Below are positions 28,656 to 36,934 of a stretch of 64,000 nucleotides of DNA, piece after piece (within the stretch, counting starts at the first letter, position 1; each line of letters begins with the position of its first letter). The position numbers were made by a program, and so were the translations under genes. The DNA is taken from assembly GCF_902728235.1 (NCBI RefSeq), contig NZ_CACVBO010000001.1, forward strand, positions 682,001 through 746,000. The letters are read 5' to 3'. The notes below the pieces were generated by a model that saw only the letters and a program-made list of their open reading frames with translations, was not told where the DNA came from and did no database searches. The stretch is from Lentimonas sp. CC4 (GTDB lineage Bacteria; Verrucomicrobiota; Verrucomicrobiia; Opitutales; Coraliomargaritaceae).

Positions 28656-29051
28656 CTAGCAGTCGTAGAAGACGTCCTCAGCAATGAGAACATTGTCCGC
28701 ACGCACCACGCGCTTGTTGCCATCTGCCAGCACCAGCACCTTGGGCTTCCAGGCTTTCGCCTCTTCTGCCTCGAACTGAGCGAAGGACATGATCACCAAT
28801 AAATCACCGAGTTCGCCCTTGTGCGCAGCGGCGCCATTCAGAGAAATGGTATGTGAACCCTTGGGAGCCTCGATCGCGTAAGTCTCGAAGCGCTCGCCAT
28901 TGGCGATATTTGCGACGAGGATCTTTTCGTAGGCAACGAGGCCGATCTGATCCATCAATGCGGAATCGATCGCCAGACTACCCTCGTAATGGAGGGCACT
29001 GTCAGTAACTTCTGCACGGAGCAGCTTAGACTTGAGGAGCGTAACTTGCAT
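28656..29051 (-). CDS. panD: Aspartate 1-decarboxylase
   Basis: Makes beta-alanine for pantothenate. It is a pyruvoyl enzyme that self-cleaves at Gly24-Ser25 in [11 protein letters not shown]. Other family marks are [11 protein letters not shown] near residues 7-17, [11 protein letters not shown] and [20 protein letters not shown]. The 131-residue length is normal. No other pantothenate gene is nearby. Confidence 0.96.
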   Translation of the reverse strand: MQVTLLKSKLLRAEVTDSALHYEGSLAIDSALMDQIGLVAYEKILVANIANGERFETYAIEAPKGSHTISLNGAAAHKGELGDLLVIMSFAQFEAEEAKAWKPKVLVLADGNKRVVRADNVLIAEDVFYDC

Positions 29052-29183
29052 GATGAATAAAAACTATTAGCGAAGAGCGAATTTGTCAAAAAGTCGCGCA
29101 GGTTGGAGAGTTTCTGCCCATTTGACAATTTGAATCTTACATAAGAGTCATCATCTCTTGGCAAAATTCCGTAAAAAGACAGA

Positions 29184-29468
29184 TTAAGCCTCTTCTTCGC
29201 ACACATCGACTGAGAATATGAACCGACTGCCTTTGCCCAGTTCACTCTCGTCCTCCAACGGTCCAGCAAGGCGATCAGGGATACTTTTGCACAGTGCCAA
29301 ACCGAGCCTCTCTCCCGAATGAGGGCGATCCAACGGCAATTTGCAGTTGCAGCACAGCGATGAATTCAGCAAAAAACACGCATTATTCATACTCCACGGA
29401 CCTGCCACCCTCATCTTGTTCATCACGAACAGCGAATCAATCTCGGACAATATACGAGGACTCATCAT
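29184..29468 (-). pseudogene. Remnant of a sensor histidine kinase (ATPase-domain end)
   Basis: About 40 residues near the C-terminus (roughly 29199-29315) read ERLGLALCKSIPDRLAGPLE and ESELGKGSRFIFSVDV, which is the G2 box and final strand of a HATPase_c domain (GLGLALCKxL...ESELGKGSRFTF). The phosphoacceptor His box and N box are absent, and the expected GTGLGL is degraded to GERLGL. It is best read as a decayed fragment. Confidence 0.55.
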
Positions 29469-29534
29469 GATCTTCCTCCATCACGACGGCCCGCAATACT
29501 TTTCCGCTAAAATCCGATCCCCTACCCAAACTCA

Positions 29535-30728
29535 ATGAATCTGAATCAACGACTCCTGTTACTCACAAGCCTCAGCCTAGCAACCTCACTCGCTTCCCAC
29601 GCAGCGGCAACGCGCATCGCCTACATCGACGCATTCGCAACCGCCCGCGGCAATGCCTTTACTGCCACAGCAGACAACGCCTCCGCAGTCTTCTATAACG
29701 GCGCAGGTCTCACACAACTCGAAGGCACACAGATCCACGGCAGCGTCTTTGCCATCTCTCTCGGCTACAGTGCGGATACGATGAGCGGCAACGACGACAT
29801 GGACGATGACTTCCAAGCCGTCCCGAGCTTTTTCGTTAGCCACAAGTTTGAAGAGACTCCTTTCGCCGCAGGCTTTGGCGTCTATGCACCCTTCGCACTC
29901 GGCACGGACTGGGGGAAAGATGCGAAATTCGCCGTCGATCCCTTCGTTCCCTACAAAGCAGACCTCACGTATACCAAATATCATGCCGTCTTCGCATGGC
30001 AGATCACCGAAACACTTTCGGTATCAGCGGGAGCCAGCTACGACGACACTGACGTAAAAATCAAAACGAACGCACTCACATTTGATTCAAATGACGACAC
30101 CGTAGGGTTCTCACTATCAGCCCTCTGGCAACCCTCCGAGAAACACTCCTTCGGCCTGAACTATCAAGCCAAGACAGACGTCACCTATGATGGAAAAACA
30201 ACCCTTCAGCCTGCAATCTTCGGCCCATACGCTGGAAAATTCAAAACCAAGGCGGATCTCACCTTTCCTGAATCCATCGTATTCGGCTACTCCTACCGCC
30301 CCACTGAGCAATGGAATATCGAGTTCAATGTGGATTGGACGAACTGGGATCGTGTCAATGACCTCACCATCGAAGGCCTGCCAGACGATCTAGGAGAACT
30401 ATCCTATGAACTCAACTGGGAATCCTCATTCATATGGGAGCTCGGCGTCACTCGCTACTTCGACAACGGCTGGAACGTCAGCGCCGGTTACACCTACATC
30501 GAAAGCGCAGTGCCATCACAAGAGTTACTGCCAATCGTCCCTGATTCTGACCGCCATGCCTTTGCTGCTGGAGTCGGACGGGACTATGGAAATGTCTACT
30601 GGCAACTGACCTATCAGTATATCTATGCATCCGATCGTGGAGTCAGCGGCAACAACTTCCCAACAGTCGATGGCGACTACGACCTAGACAGCCAAGCCGT
30701 TGCCTTCTCGGTGGGCTATCGCTTCTAA
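29535..30728 (+). CDS. FadL/OMPP1/TodX-family outer-membrane transporter
   Basis: Outer-membrane beta-barrel for hydrophobic compounds such as long-chain fatty acids. The signal peptide is LATSLASHAAA (cleavage about residue 25). The mature N-terminus holds the family hallmark AYIDAFATARGNAFTATADN and ASAVFYNGAGLTQLEG, the NPA-like plug region. The barrel ends VAFSVGYRF with C-terminal Phe. At 397 residues it is of normal length. It is single, with gpsA following in the same direction after 73 bp. Confidence 0.88.
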   Translation: MNLNQRLLLLTSLSLATSLASHAAATRIAYIDAFATARGNAFTATADNASAVFYNGAGLTQLEGTQIHGSVFAISLGYSADTMSGNDDMDDDFQAVPSFFVSHKFEETPFAAGFGVYAPFALGTDWGKDAKFAVDPFVPYKADLTYTKYHAVFAWQITETLSVSAGASYDDTDVKIKTNALTFDSNDDTVGFSLSALWQPSEKHSFGLNYQAKTDVTYDGKTTLQPAIFGPYAGKFKTKADLTFPESIVFGYSYRPTEQWNIEFNVDWTNWDRVNDLTIEGLPDDLGELSYELNWESSFIWELGVTRYFDNGWNVSAGYTYIESAVPSQELLPIVPDSDRHAFAAGVGRDYGNVYWQLTYQYIYASDRGVSGNNFPTVDGDYDLDSQAVAFSVGYRF

Positions 30729-30801
30729 AGCGCTCCTACACTAGAGCCTACGAAGTCATTGAGCTTGAGGTCTCTAAACGAAATCAAATAGAGTCAGAGC
30801 T

Positions 30802-31773
30802 ATGAAAGCATTTGTAATCGGTAATGGAGGATGGGGCACCGCGCTCGGCATGGTGCTCGCAAGCAACGGCAATGAGGTGACCATTTGGGGGCCTTTCGAA
30901 GAAGAACTGAAAGGCATCCGCGAGACTGGTGAAAACGCCACCTACTTGCCCGGTGTTAAAGTTCCGAGCGAAATCCAATGGACCTCCAATCCAGCAGACG
31001 TCAGCGATGCCGACCTCGTGGTCGTCGTCACTCCCTCACGCTTCTACCGCTCCTCGCTTGAAGCAATCAAGCCTCACCTACCAGACAGCGCCTTGATCGT
31101 CAGTGCAACCAAGGGACTCGACGAATCCACGCACCAACGCATGAGCGAAGTGGCCTACGATGTCTTAGGCCGCAAGGTTGCCATCCTCTCTGGCCCATCC
31201 CACGCCGAAGAAGTGGCACGCGGCGTGCCGACTGCCGTCACAATTGCCAGCGAACACGCGGCGCAAATCCAACAAGCCTTCATGGGCAAAACGTTCCGCG
31301 TCTATACCTCCGACGACCCACTGGGCGTCGAAATCGGAGGCACCCTTAAAAACGTGATCGCAGTGGCCGCAGGTATCCTCGACGGCATGGAGCTCGGCGA
31401 CAACACCAAGGCAGCACTCATGACCCGCGGCCTCGCAGAAATCACGCGCCTCGGCGTGTGCCTCGGCGCCAAGCCAGAAACCTTTTCAGGGCTCAGCGGT
31501 ATCGGTGATCTGATCGTGACCTGCGCCAGTCGCCACAGCCGCAATCGTTCCGTCGGCGAACGACTCGGCAAAGGCGAAACACTCGAACAAATCATGGGTG
31601 GCATGAAGCAAGTCGCCGAAGGCATTTGGAATGCCAAAGCCGCACGCGACCTCGCAGCAGAGCATAACATCGAAATGCCGATCACCGAAGAAGTCTGCAA
31701 GATCGTCGAAGAAGGCAAAGATCCACGTCAGGCACTGACAGATTTGATGTCGCGCGATCCCAGAGCGGAATAG
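30802..31773 (+). CDS. gpsA: Glycerol-3-phosphate dehydrogenase [NAD(P)+]
   Basis: Reduces dihydroxyacetone phosphate to glycerol-3-phosphate for phospholipid synthesis. The N-terminal Rossmann loop is VIGNGGWGTALGMVLA (residues 4-19). SATKGLDE, LSGPSHAEEVARGVP and the catalytic lysine region GGTLKNVIAVAAGI follow, then GLSGIGDLIVTCAS. The 323 residues are standard. The stop codon is followed at once by a MITE-like repeat. Confidence 0.96.
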   Translation: MKAFVIGNGGWGTALGMVLASNGNEVTIWGPFEEELKGIRETGENATYLPGVKVPSEIQWTSNPADVSDADLVVVVTPSRFYRSSLEAIKPHLPDSALIVSATKGLDESTHQRMSEVAYDVLGRKVAILSGPSHAEEVARGVPTAVTIASEHAAQIQQAFMGKTFRVYTSDDPLGVEIGGTLKNVIAVAAGILDGMELGDNTKAALMTRGLAEITRLGVCLGAKPETFSGLSGIGDLIVTCASRHSRNRSVGERLGKGETLEQIMGGMKQVAEGIWNAKAARDLAAEHNIEMPITEEVCKIVEEGKDPRQALTDLMSRDPRAE

Positions 31774-31777
31774 CGGT

Positions 31778-31971
31778 GGGAGGGCTGGCCTCCGCGCCGG
31801 CCGCCGAGCCTCAGCACCGAGCCATAGCACGCTTAAACTGCAAGACGAGGCGGAGGGCTGGCCTCCGCGCTTGCGGCGTTCTACGCCGCCGCCCGCCGAG
31901 CCTCAGCACAGAACCAAAGACCGAGCCACTGCGCTCACACACTGCAAGACGAGGCGGAGCTCGTCCCTCCC
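31778..31971. repeat. MITE-like element, composite of two partial copies
   Basis: The element begins GGGAGGGCTGGCCTCCGCG (31778) and ends CGGAGCTCGTCCCTCCC (31971). An inner boundary at ~31852 repeats the left end, so a shortened copy (31778-31851) is joined to a fuller one (31852-31971). The fuller copy is closely related, in opposite orientation, to 39872-39994. Confidence 0.8.
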
Positions 31972-31977
31972 TACGAG

Positions 31978-32703
31978 CTACCAAACACCCAGCGCTTCGA
32001 GCTGCTTGGTTGCTTGCTCGCCCCACCCTCGATTCGCGGCGGGGCTTGCGGGGCTCGGATGTAACACACGCCCGACTTGCACGTCGTAGCCTTTCAACGC
32101 GATCTTCGCACGACCTTCTGCAAAGGCCCCCACGCCTATCACCCATTCAGGTTGCAAGGCGTCCACGAGCGCACGCAAATGTGTATCACAAAGTGAATAC
32201 AAGGCAGCCACCTCCGCTGCTGGCAACTTATCTGGAGTGCGATTACGCCCCGTCACTTCCATAAAAACTAATGGGCAATAATTCGCCACGAAGTGATCTG
32301 CAAAAAACGCATCGGCCGATTCGAAGCGCTCCTCAAACAAGCCCCACAATCGACGCCCGCTGACTTCACTGCGCTGACACTCAAAACCTTCGATCAATCG
32401 TTTCGGATGTTCATTCGCAGGTTTTGAAATCGGCTCATTCACTCCCACCCAATCACGCACCAACGCAATCTCTCCGAAGGGCACCCCTGTTTGCGCCATG
32501 CCGAAAGGCCCAGGGTTCATCCCCATAAAGATCACTTTCTTCTTCGAATGCGCGCGTTGCTTCAAATAACTCTCATGCCCTGCCCATGCATACTCCAACG
32601 AATTATAGACATGCGTCGTCGGCTCAGCGAAATTCAAGGCATCCACTCCCGCGGACAACTCACGCGCCGCCGCAAGCGCGGCTTCAGTGATCGAATTAGA
32701 CAT
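31978..32703 (-). CDS. Single-strand-selective uracil-DNA glycosylase (SMUG1-like)
   Basis: Base-excision repair enzyme of uracil-DNA glycosylase family 3. Motif 1 is FMGMNPGPFGMAQTGVPFGE and motif 2 is HPSPASPAANRGW, both as in SMUG1. NYCPLVFME lies in between. The start is taken as ATG 32703 (MSNSITEAAL), which overlaps the upstream gene stop by 8 bp; the frame stays open to 32763. It is the last gene of the folate operon, coupled to the SelW-like gene. Confidence 0.88.
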   Translation of the reverse strand: MSNSITEAALAAARELSAGVDALNFAEPTTHVYNSLEYAWAGHESYLKQRAHSKKKVIFMGMNPGPFGMAQTGVPFGEIALVRDWVGVNEPISKPANEHPKRLIEGFECQRSEVSGRRLWGLFEERFESADAFFADHFVANYCPLVFMEVTGRNRTPDKLPAAEVAALYSLCDTHLRALVDALQPEWVIGVGAFAEGRAKIALKGYDVQVGRVLHPSPASPAANRGWGEQATKQLEALGVW

Positions 32704-32992
32704 CGCTCGACTTCCCGCCCACATCGCTATGGCCGAGGTCACGCTCTGGTGCAATCTCATCACGAATCCGCTGCTTCAGCTCCTTCATTTCAGGAAAGCG
32801 CCCTTCGTCTTTTCGATTCCAAACGACGGTTGCATCCACCGTCACTCGAAACGTGCCACCGATATCCGATGGCCTTAGCGTCACCGCGCCGAGCTCGGAT
32901 TCAAACGTGGTTAACAATTCCTGCGCAGTCCAACCCGCGCGCAACAACCAGCGGCAGCCTGGGCAATATTCGATTTCAACACTTGGTTTCAT
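32696..32992 (-). CDS. SelW/Rdx-family CxxC protein
   Basis: A 98-residue thioredoxin-like redox protein of the selenoprotein W/T/H (Rdx) family. The motif EYCPGCRWLLRAGW supplies the redox CxxC with cysteine in place of selenocysteine. LLTTFESELGAVTLRPS and GGTFRVTVD match the family. The tail is charged (RIRDEIAPERDLGHSD). Physiological partner unknown. It lies between folK and the SMUG1-like gene in a compact operon. Confidence 0.88.
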   Translation of the reverse strand: MKPSVEIEYCPGCRWLLRAGWTAQELLTTFESELGAVTLRPSDIGGTFRVTVDATVVWNRKDEGRFPEMKELKQRIRDEIAPERDLGHSDVGGKSSDV

Positions 32993-33027
32993 TTAAAAGA
33001 AGATGGGAGTTAGGAGTTAGGATTTAG
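32993..33027 (-). repeat. Class A heptad array at folK end / SelW-like start
   Basis: Read on the minus strand: CTAAATC, CTAACTC, CTAACTC, then CCATCTT and CTTTTAA to ATG 32992, in 7-bp register. The folK stop codon TAA is made by the array (AAT CCT AAC TCC TAA). Confidence 0.75.
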
Positions 33028-33516
33028 AAGAGTGCCGGCATAGAGTTCCAGTTCAACCAGCGGCAACGCATTTAACAGTGCGTCAACTGAACGACCCCGA
33101 ATCAACAAATCGGGGTTAATATCAGAGAGCGGCTTTAACACAAAGTCGCGCTCAGCAATACGTGGATGCGGTAGCTGCAAGCGTTCGCTTTCGATCTCTG
33201 CCTCACCGTAGATCAGCACGTCGACATCAATCGTTCGCGGTGCCCAACTACCAGAGCGCACACGACCCAGTTGATTTTCAACCAACAAGCATAGATCCAA
33301 CAAGTCCTCCGCAGAGCGACTGGTCGACACCTCAATCACCGCATTCAAAAACGGTTCCGCGTCGCCCATACCAATCGCTCGATTCTGATATACCGAACTC
33401 GCCCGCAGCACCGAAACATCGTTCGCCGCATCCAGCATCCGCAATGCCGCGCGCATCTGTTCGAGGCGTTCGCCGACATTACTGCCGAGTGCCAGATAAG
33501 CCCTCGTTAGCGGCAT
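33010..33516 (-). CDS. folK: 6-hydroxymethyl-7,8-dihydropterin pyrophosphokinase
   Basis: Second-last step before dihydropteroate: it pyrophosphorylates hydroxymethyl-dihydropterin. Family marks: YLALGSNVGERLEQMRAAL, FLNAVIEV, LGRVRSGSWAPRTIDVDVLI and LPHPRIAERDFVL, together forming the HPPK signature. The last residues LLNPNS and the stop are built from a heptad repeat. It overlaps folB by 10 bp. Confidence 0.96.
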   Translation of the reverse strand: MPLTRAYLALGSNVGERLEQMRAALRMLDAANDVSVLRASSVYQNRAIGMGDAEPFLNAVIEVSTSRSAEDLLDLCLLVENQLGRVRSGSWAPRTIDVDVLIYGEAEIESERLQLPHPRIAERDFVLKPLSDINPDLLIRGRSVDALLNALPLVELELYAGTLLNPNS

Positions 33517-33872
33517 CGGGTGACCTCCGCTGCAAAATAATCACAAATGCAATCCACCGGCACAGCAGGCTTCTTTACTTTGACCGTCACTTCGACGGCC
33601 TTGTCAAAGCGCTCTAAAATCTCAGTCGCAATCACTTCCGCCGCACGCTCGATCAGATTGAAACGAAAGCCTGTAAAGATCTCCTTCACCACGTCATACA
33701 CTTCAACGTAGTTGACGGTCTGCTCTGGCGTGTCGTCTTCAAACTCAAGCCCATCAACCAAGGTCAACAACACATCGACTTTAAAGCGTTGCCCCAGCTT
33801 CGCCTCTTCAGTGAGCACGCCGTGACGCGCAAAAAAAGCCAAGTCCTTTAATTCGATTTTTGTCTTATTCAT
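33507..33872 (-). CDS. folB: Dihydroneopterin aldolase
   Basis: Cleaves dihydroneopterin to hydroxymethyl-dihydropterin and glycolaldehyde. It is a 121-residue tunnelling fold. LKDLAFFARHGVLTEEAKLG carries the substrate-binding region, NYVEVYDVVKEI follows, and the conserved lysine/glutamate segment VTVKVKKPAVPVD is near the end. It overlaps folP by 8 bp. Confidence 0.95.
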   Translation of the reverse strand: MNKTKIELKDLAFFARHGVLTEEAKLGQRFKVDVLLTLVDGLEFEDDTPEQTVNYVEVYDVVKEIFTGFRFNLIERAAEVIATEILERFDKAVEVTVKVKKPAVPVDCICDYFAAEVTRCR

Positions 33873-34701
33873 AACGTAAACAATGATCCATCACTTGTGC
33901 ACACTCACGATGCTCGCGCACATCGTGCACACGAATAAAATCAACTCCAGCTTGCACAGCCAACGCCGTAGTTGCGAGGCTACCACTCAAGCGCGCCTTC
34001 GGGTCCGTTAAGTTCAGCAACTTTGCGATCATCGACTTACGCGACGCCCCCAGTAAGAGTGGATAGCCCAAAGCACAGAGTTCAGACAAGCGACGCATAA
34101 TCTCCCAATTCTCTTCAAAAGTTTTTCCAAAGCCCAAGCCGGGATCCAACATGATCGCATCCTCACGCACGCCTGCAGCGCGCACTAATTGAATCGATTG
34201 ATCAAAGAACGCACAAATCGCCTCAATCACATCCCCCGACTCCTCATCTTCGATAGAACGGTTATGCATCAGGATACAAGCCGCGTTATGACGCCCGATC
34301 ACCTCAGCCATCTGAGGATCACGCTGCGCGCCCCAGACATCATTCACAATATCGGCACCGGCCAGCAAAGCCGCCTCCGCCACATCACTTTTTGACGTAT
34401 CAATTGAAATCAGCGCCCCGGTGTGCGGACGTATCTTTTCAATAAAAGGCACCACACGGGCGATCTCTTCAGCAATCGCAACCGGCTGATGCCCCGGCCG
34501 CGTCGACTCACCACCGATATCAATAATTGCTGCCCCCTGCTGCACCATTTGATGAAAGCGCTCGATCGCACGGTCTAAATCCACAAACTCTCCACCATCT
34601 GAAAACGAATCAGGCGTCAGGTTCAAAATACCTGCAAGGTAAGTTTGCTGTCCCAACTCCAAGGTTCGACGCTTTGTAAAATATGATTTATGTTTATGCA
34701 T
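33865..34701 (-). CDS. folP: Dihydropteroate synthase
   Basis: Joins p-aminobenzoate to the pterin pyrophosphate; target of sulphonamides. Motif GILNLTPDSFSDGGEF is near residues 18-33, then IIDIGGESTRPG, IDTSKSDVAEAAL, DPGLGFGKTFEENWEI and GASRKSMIAKLL. The start is set at ATG 34701, overlapping the pabC stop; an ATG at 34731 would add ten residues inside pabC. Substrate pABA comes from the two genes upstream. Confidence 0.96.
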   Translation of the reverse strand: MHKHKSYFTKRRTLELGQQTYLAGILNLTPDSFSDGGEFVDLDRAIERFHQMVQQGAAIIDIGGESTRPGHQPVAIAEEIARVVPFIEKIRPHTGALISIDTSKSDVAEAALLAGADIVNDVWGAQRDPQMAEVIGRHNAACILMHNRSIEDEESGDVIEAICAFFDQSIQLVRAAGVREDAIMLDPGLGFGKTFEENWEIMRRLSELCALGYPLLLGASRKSMIAKLLNLTDPKARLSGSLATTALAVQAGVDFIRVHDVREHRECAQVMDHCLRYE

Positions 34702-35527
34702 TCGAAATCTCCAATGAGCTCCCCGCCTCAACCGCCGCCAACGCCTCGATCAAGTCCAAGACCATCGGATGCGAAGAACTATTCACTTCACGCTGAGCAT
34801 CTCCCATCATAATTGTATCCACAGGTTGAATACCAACTGACGAGTTCGTAACAAACGCCGACTCCATCAGATTCAACGCATCTGGAAAATACGCACCTTC
34901 GGCTACCGGAATCCCTAAAATCTCCGCAGCCTCCAACACCACGGCACGCACGACGCCTGGCAGTATACCAGTGGCTAGGCCTGGAGTGTATAAGGTATCG
35001 CCTTGAACAAAAAATAAATTCCCCACGGCGGTCTCTGTTAATTGCCCTGCAGCATTCACACGCACCACATCGGTGCAACCTGCCGAACGAGCCGACGCCA
35101 AGAGCATCATATTCTCCATATAATTGTGGGTCTTATGCCCTGCGAGTAAAGAGTGCTCGTTCTGCTTCGAGTCGGATGCAAAGAGCAAACGCGCAGCACC
35201 ACTCGTCATCATCGCAGGTCGCGCATACACGTAGCACTGCGAGCCTTCGCACGCCTGCACGAGCGACACCTTAATCACAGCATCCTTTAATCCATCCGCT
35301 CGCACCAACTCTCGAATCGCGGCGAGCACCTCAGGTTCGGTAAACTCAAGGTGCAAACTCAACGCTTTTGCAGACTTCACAAAACGCTGCCAGTGCTCCT
35401 CCCAGAAACAGAGCTGTGATTCCGCAAGTTTAAGTGTCTCGAAAATTCCAAAGCCATGCGCAAAGCCGGACTGCGTCGGATCTAGCGAAACAGAGTCTCC
35501 TGAATTAAGTATTATGATGTCTGACAT
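34694..35527 (-). CDS. pabC: Aminodeoxychorismate lyase (class IV aminotransferase fold)
   Basis: PLP enzyme that releases pyruvate from aminodeoxychorismate to give p-aminobenzoate. The 277-residue protein has the fold-type IV start QSGFAHGFGIFETLK and the lysine segment KTHNYMENMMLLASA. LATGILPGVVRAVVLE and the tail ESAFVTNSSVGIQPVDTI also match. Branched-chain aminotransferase activity is the alternative, but the pabB neighbour favours PabC. It overlaps pabB by 16 bp. Confidence 0.92.
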   Translation of the reverse strand: MSDIIILNSGDSVSLDPTQSGFAHGFGIFETLKLAESQLCFWEEHWQRFVKSAKALSLHLEFTEPEVLAAIRELVRADGLKDAVIKVSLVQACEGSQCYVYARPAMMTSGAARLLFASDSKQNEHSLLAGHKTHNYMENMMLLASARSAGCTDVVRVNAAGQLTETAVGNLFFVQGDTLYTPGLATGILPGVVRAVVLEAAEILGIPVAEGAYFPDALNLMESAFVTNSSVGIQPVDTIMMGDAQREVNSSSHPMVLDLIEALAAVEAGSSLEISNA

Positions 35528-36891
35528 AAAGCATCCACAGTTTCACGAATCGCACGGCCTTTATCGAGTGTTTCTTGATATTCACTTTCAGGCTCAGAAT
35601 CCCAAACGATCCCGCCACCCACTTGATAATCTAAATAGCCATCTTTAAGGTGCAAGCTACGGATCGCGATATTGAGCTCGGCATTGCCATCGAACCCAAT
35701 GTAACCGACCGAGCCGGTATAGACACCACGCCGAGTGGATTCGATCTCTTCGATGACTTCCATCGCTCGCACTTTCGGCGCTCCGGTAATTGAGCCACCT
35801 GGAAACAGCGCATGAATACAATCAAACACATCCTTACCTTCGGCTAAAGTGGCTTTGACCTGCGCCGTCTGGTGAATCACTCGCGCGTAGTGCTCCTGTC
35901 GATACAAGTGCTCCACATGCACACTGCCAAACTCAGCCACACGGCCAAGGTCATTGCGCTCTAAATCCACAATCATCAGCAACTCCGCACGGTCTTTCTC
36001 CGACCTGCGCAAAGCCTCCGCGTTGCGCGCATTCTCCTCTTCAGACGCACCCCTAGGGCGCGTGCCTTTGATTGGGCGCGTTTCAATCAGCCGCCCCTGC
36101 TTACGCAGAAATTGCTCGGGAGAAGTCGACAACACCGTAAAAGCATCCGATCGAATCAACGCACTATACGGCGCGGGGTTCCCCGCTCGTAGTGCTTGAT
36201 ACAACTGTATCGGGCAGCCCTCGTAACGACACTTCGCGCGTTGCGATAGATTGACCTGATAGACGTCACCACTGGCAATGTAACTGCGCACACGCTCGAC
36301 CGCCTGCAAATAAGCACCCCGCTCAATATTCCACTCCCAGCCCCCATGTTGTGGTGGAGGCGAATTGGTTGACATCGATGCATCCGTAATAATCGCCTGC
36401 AGTTCAGCCAACACCAGATCCTCATCCGCGCGTATCCCGAGCGCGATCAGACTCAGCTCCCCTGTCTGATGGTTCAATGCTGCAATCCCATCATAAAAAC
36501 CAAAGTGCATATCTGGCAGCCCGCGATCATCCACTGTTTGCTCCGGCAACGCTTCGATCTGACGACCATAATCATACGCTAGAAAACCGACAGCGCCTCC
36601 CACAAACGGGATGCCACTTTCATTCTCAAGCACATAGCCCGCCATCAACGCACGCAAAAGCTGCAGTCCATCTCCATTCAACGTTCGACGTTGGGCGTTC
36701 AATGTTGGACGTTCAACATACTCTCCATCCTTCCCCGAAAAGACCAAGAATGGGTTTGCACCAAAAAAGCTCCATTGCCCCAAGCCGTCATTCGAACGCG
36801 AACTATCCAGCACAAACGGAAGTTCCCTCGAACCGAAGCGTTCAATCAACGCATCCACATTCGGCGGATTCTGCACAGCAACGATCTTCAT
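35512..36891 (-). CDS. pabB: Aminodeoxychorismate synthase component I, with heptad-repeat insertion
   Basis: Converts chorismate and ammonia to aminodeoxychorismate. The catalytic segment RPIKGTRPRG carries the PIKGT lysine typical of PabB (anthranilate synthases have PIAGT). DLERNDLGRVAEFG, FPGGSITGAPKVRAMEVIEE and YQVGGGIVWDSEPESEYQET complete the chorismate-binding domain. Residues ~59-72 (VERPTLNAQRRTLN) are encoded by a 42-bp class B heptad array, kept in frame because six heptads make 14 codons. PabA, the glutaminase, is not in this window. Confidence 0.94.
   Translation of the reverse strand: MKIVAVQNPPNVDALIERFGSRELPFVLDSSRSNDGLGQWSFFGANPFLVFSGKDGEYVERPTLNAQRRTLNGDGLQLLRALMAGYVLENESGIPFVGGAVGFLAYDYGRQIEALPEQTVDDRGLPDMHFGFYDGIAALNHQTGELSLIALGIRADEDLVLAELQAIITDASMSTNSPPPQHGGWEWNIERGAYLQAVERVRSYIASGDVYQVNLSQRAKCRYEGCPIQLYQALRAGNPAPYSALIRSDAFTVLSTSPEQFLRKQGRLIETRPIKGTRPRGASEEENARNAEALRRSEKDRAELLMIVDLERNDLGRVAEFGSVHVEHLYRQEHYARVIHQTAQVKATLAEGKDVFDCIHALFPGGSITGAPKVRAMEVIEEIESTRRGVYTGSVGYIGFDGNAELNIAIRSLHLKDGYLDYQVGGGIVWDSEPESEYQETLDKGRAIRETVDALCQTS
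36676..36717 (-). repeat. Class B heptad array inside pabB
   Basis: Minus-strand units GTTGAAC, GTCCAAC, ATTGAAC, GCCCAAC, GTCGAAC, GTTGAAT: six 7-mers, 42 bp, 14 codons without a stop. It falls in a variable loop of PabB just before GDGLQLLRALMAGY. Confidence 0.9.
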
Positions 36892-36934
36892 TGCGGATAC
36901 TCACTCCTGACTATCACTTTCACTCTCACTAGAT

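Noticed and set aside
31776-32264. 162-codon plus-strand frame with repeated RRAGLRACG/ RRSSSLP-like stretches
   Set aside because: It is made of the MITE-like element and the antisense of the SMUG1-like gene.
36892-36934. CT/CA-rich tract upstream of pabB
   Set aside because: Its period is nearer 6 than 7 and it is on the opposite strand to the gene, so it was not grouped with the heptad arrays.
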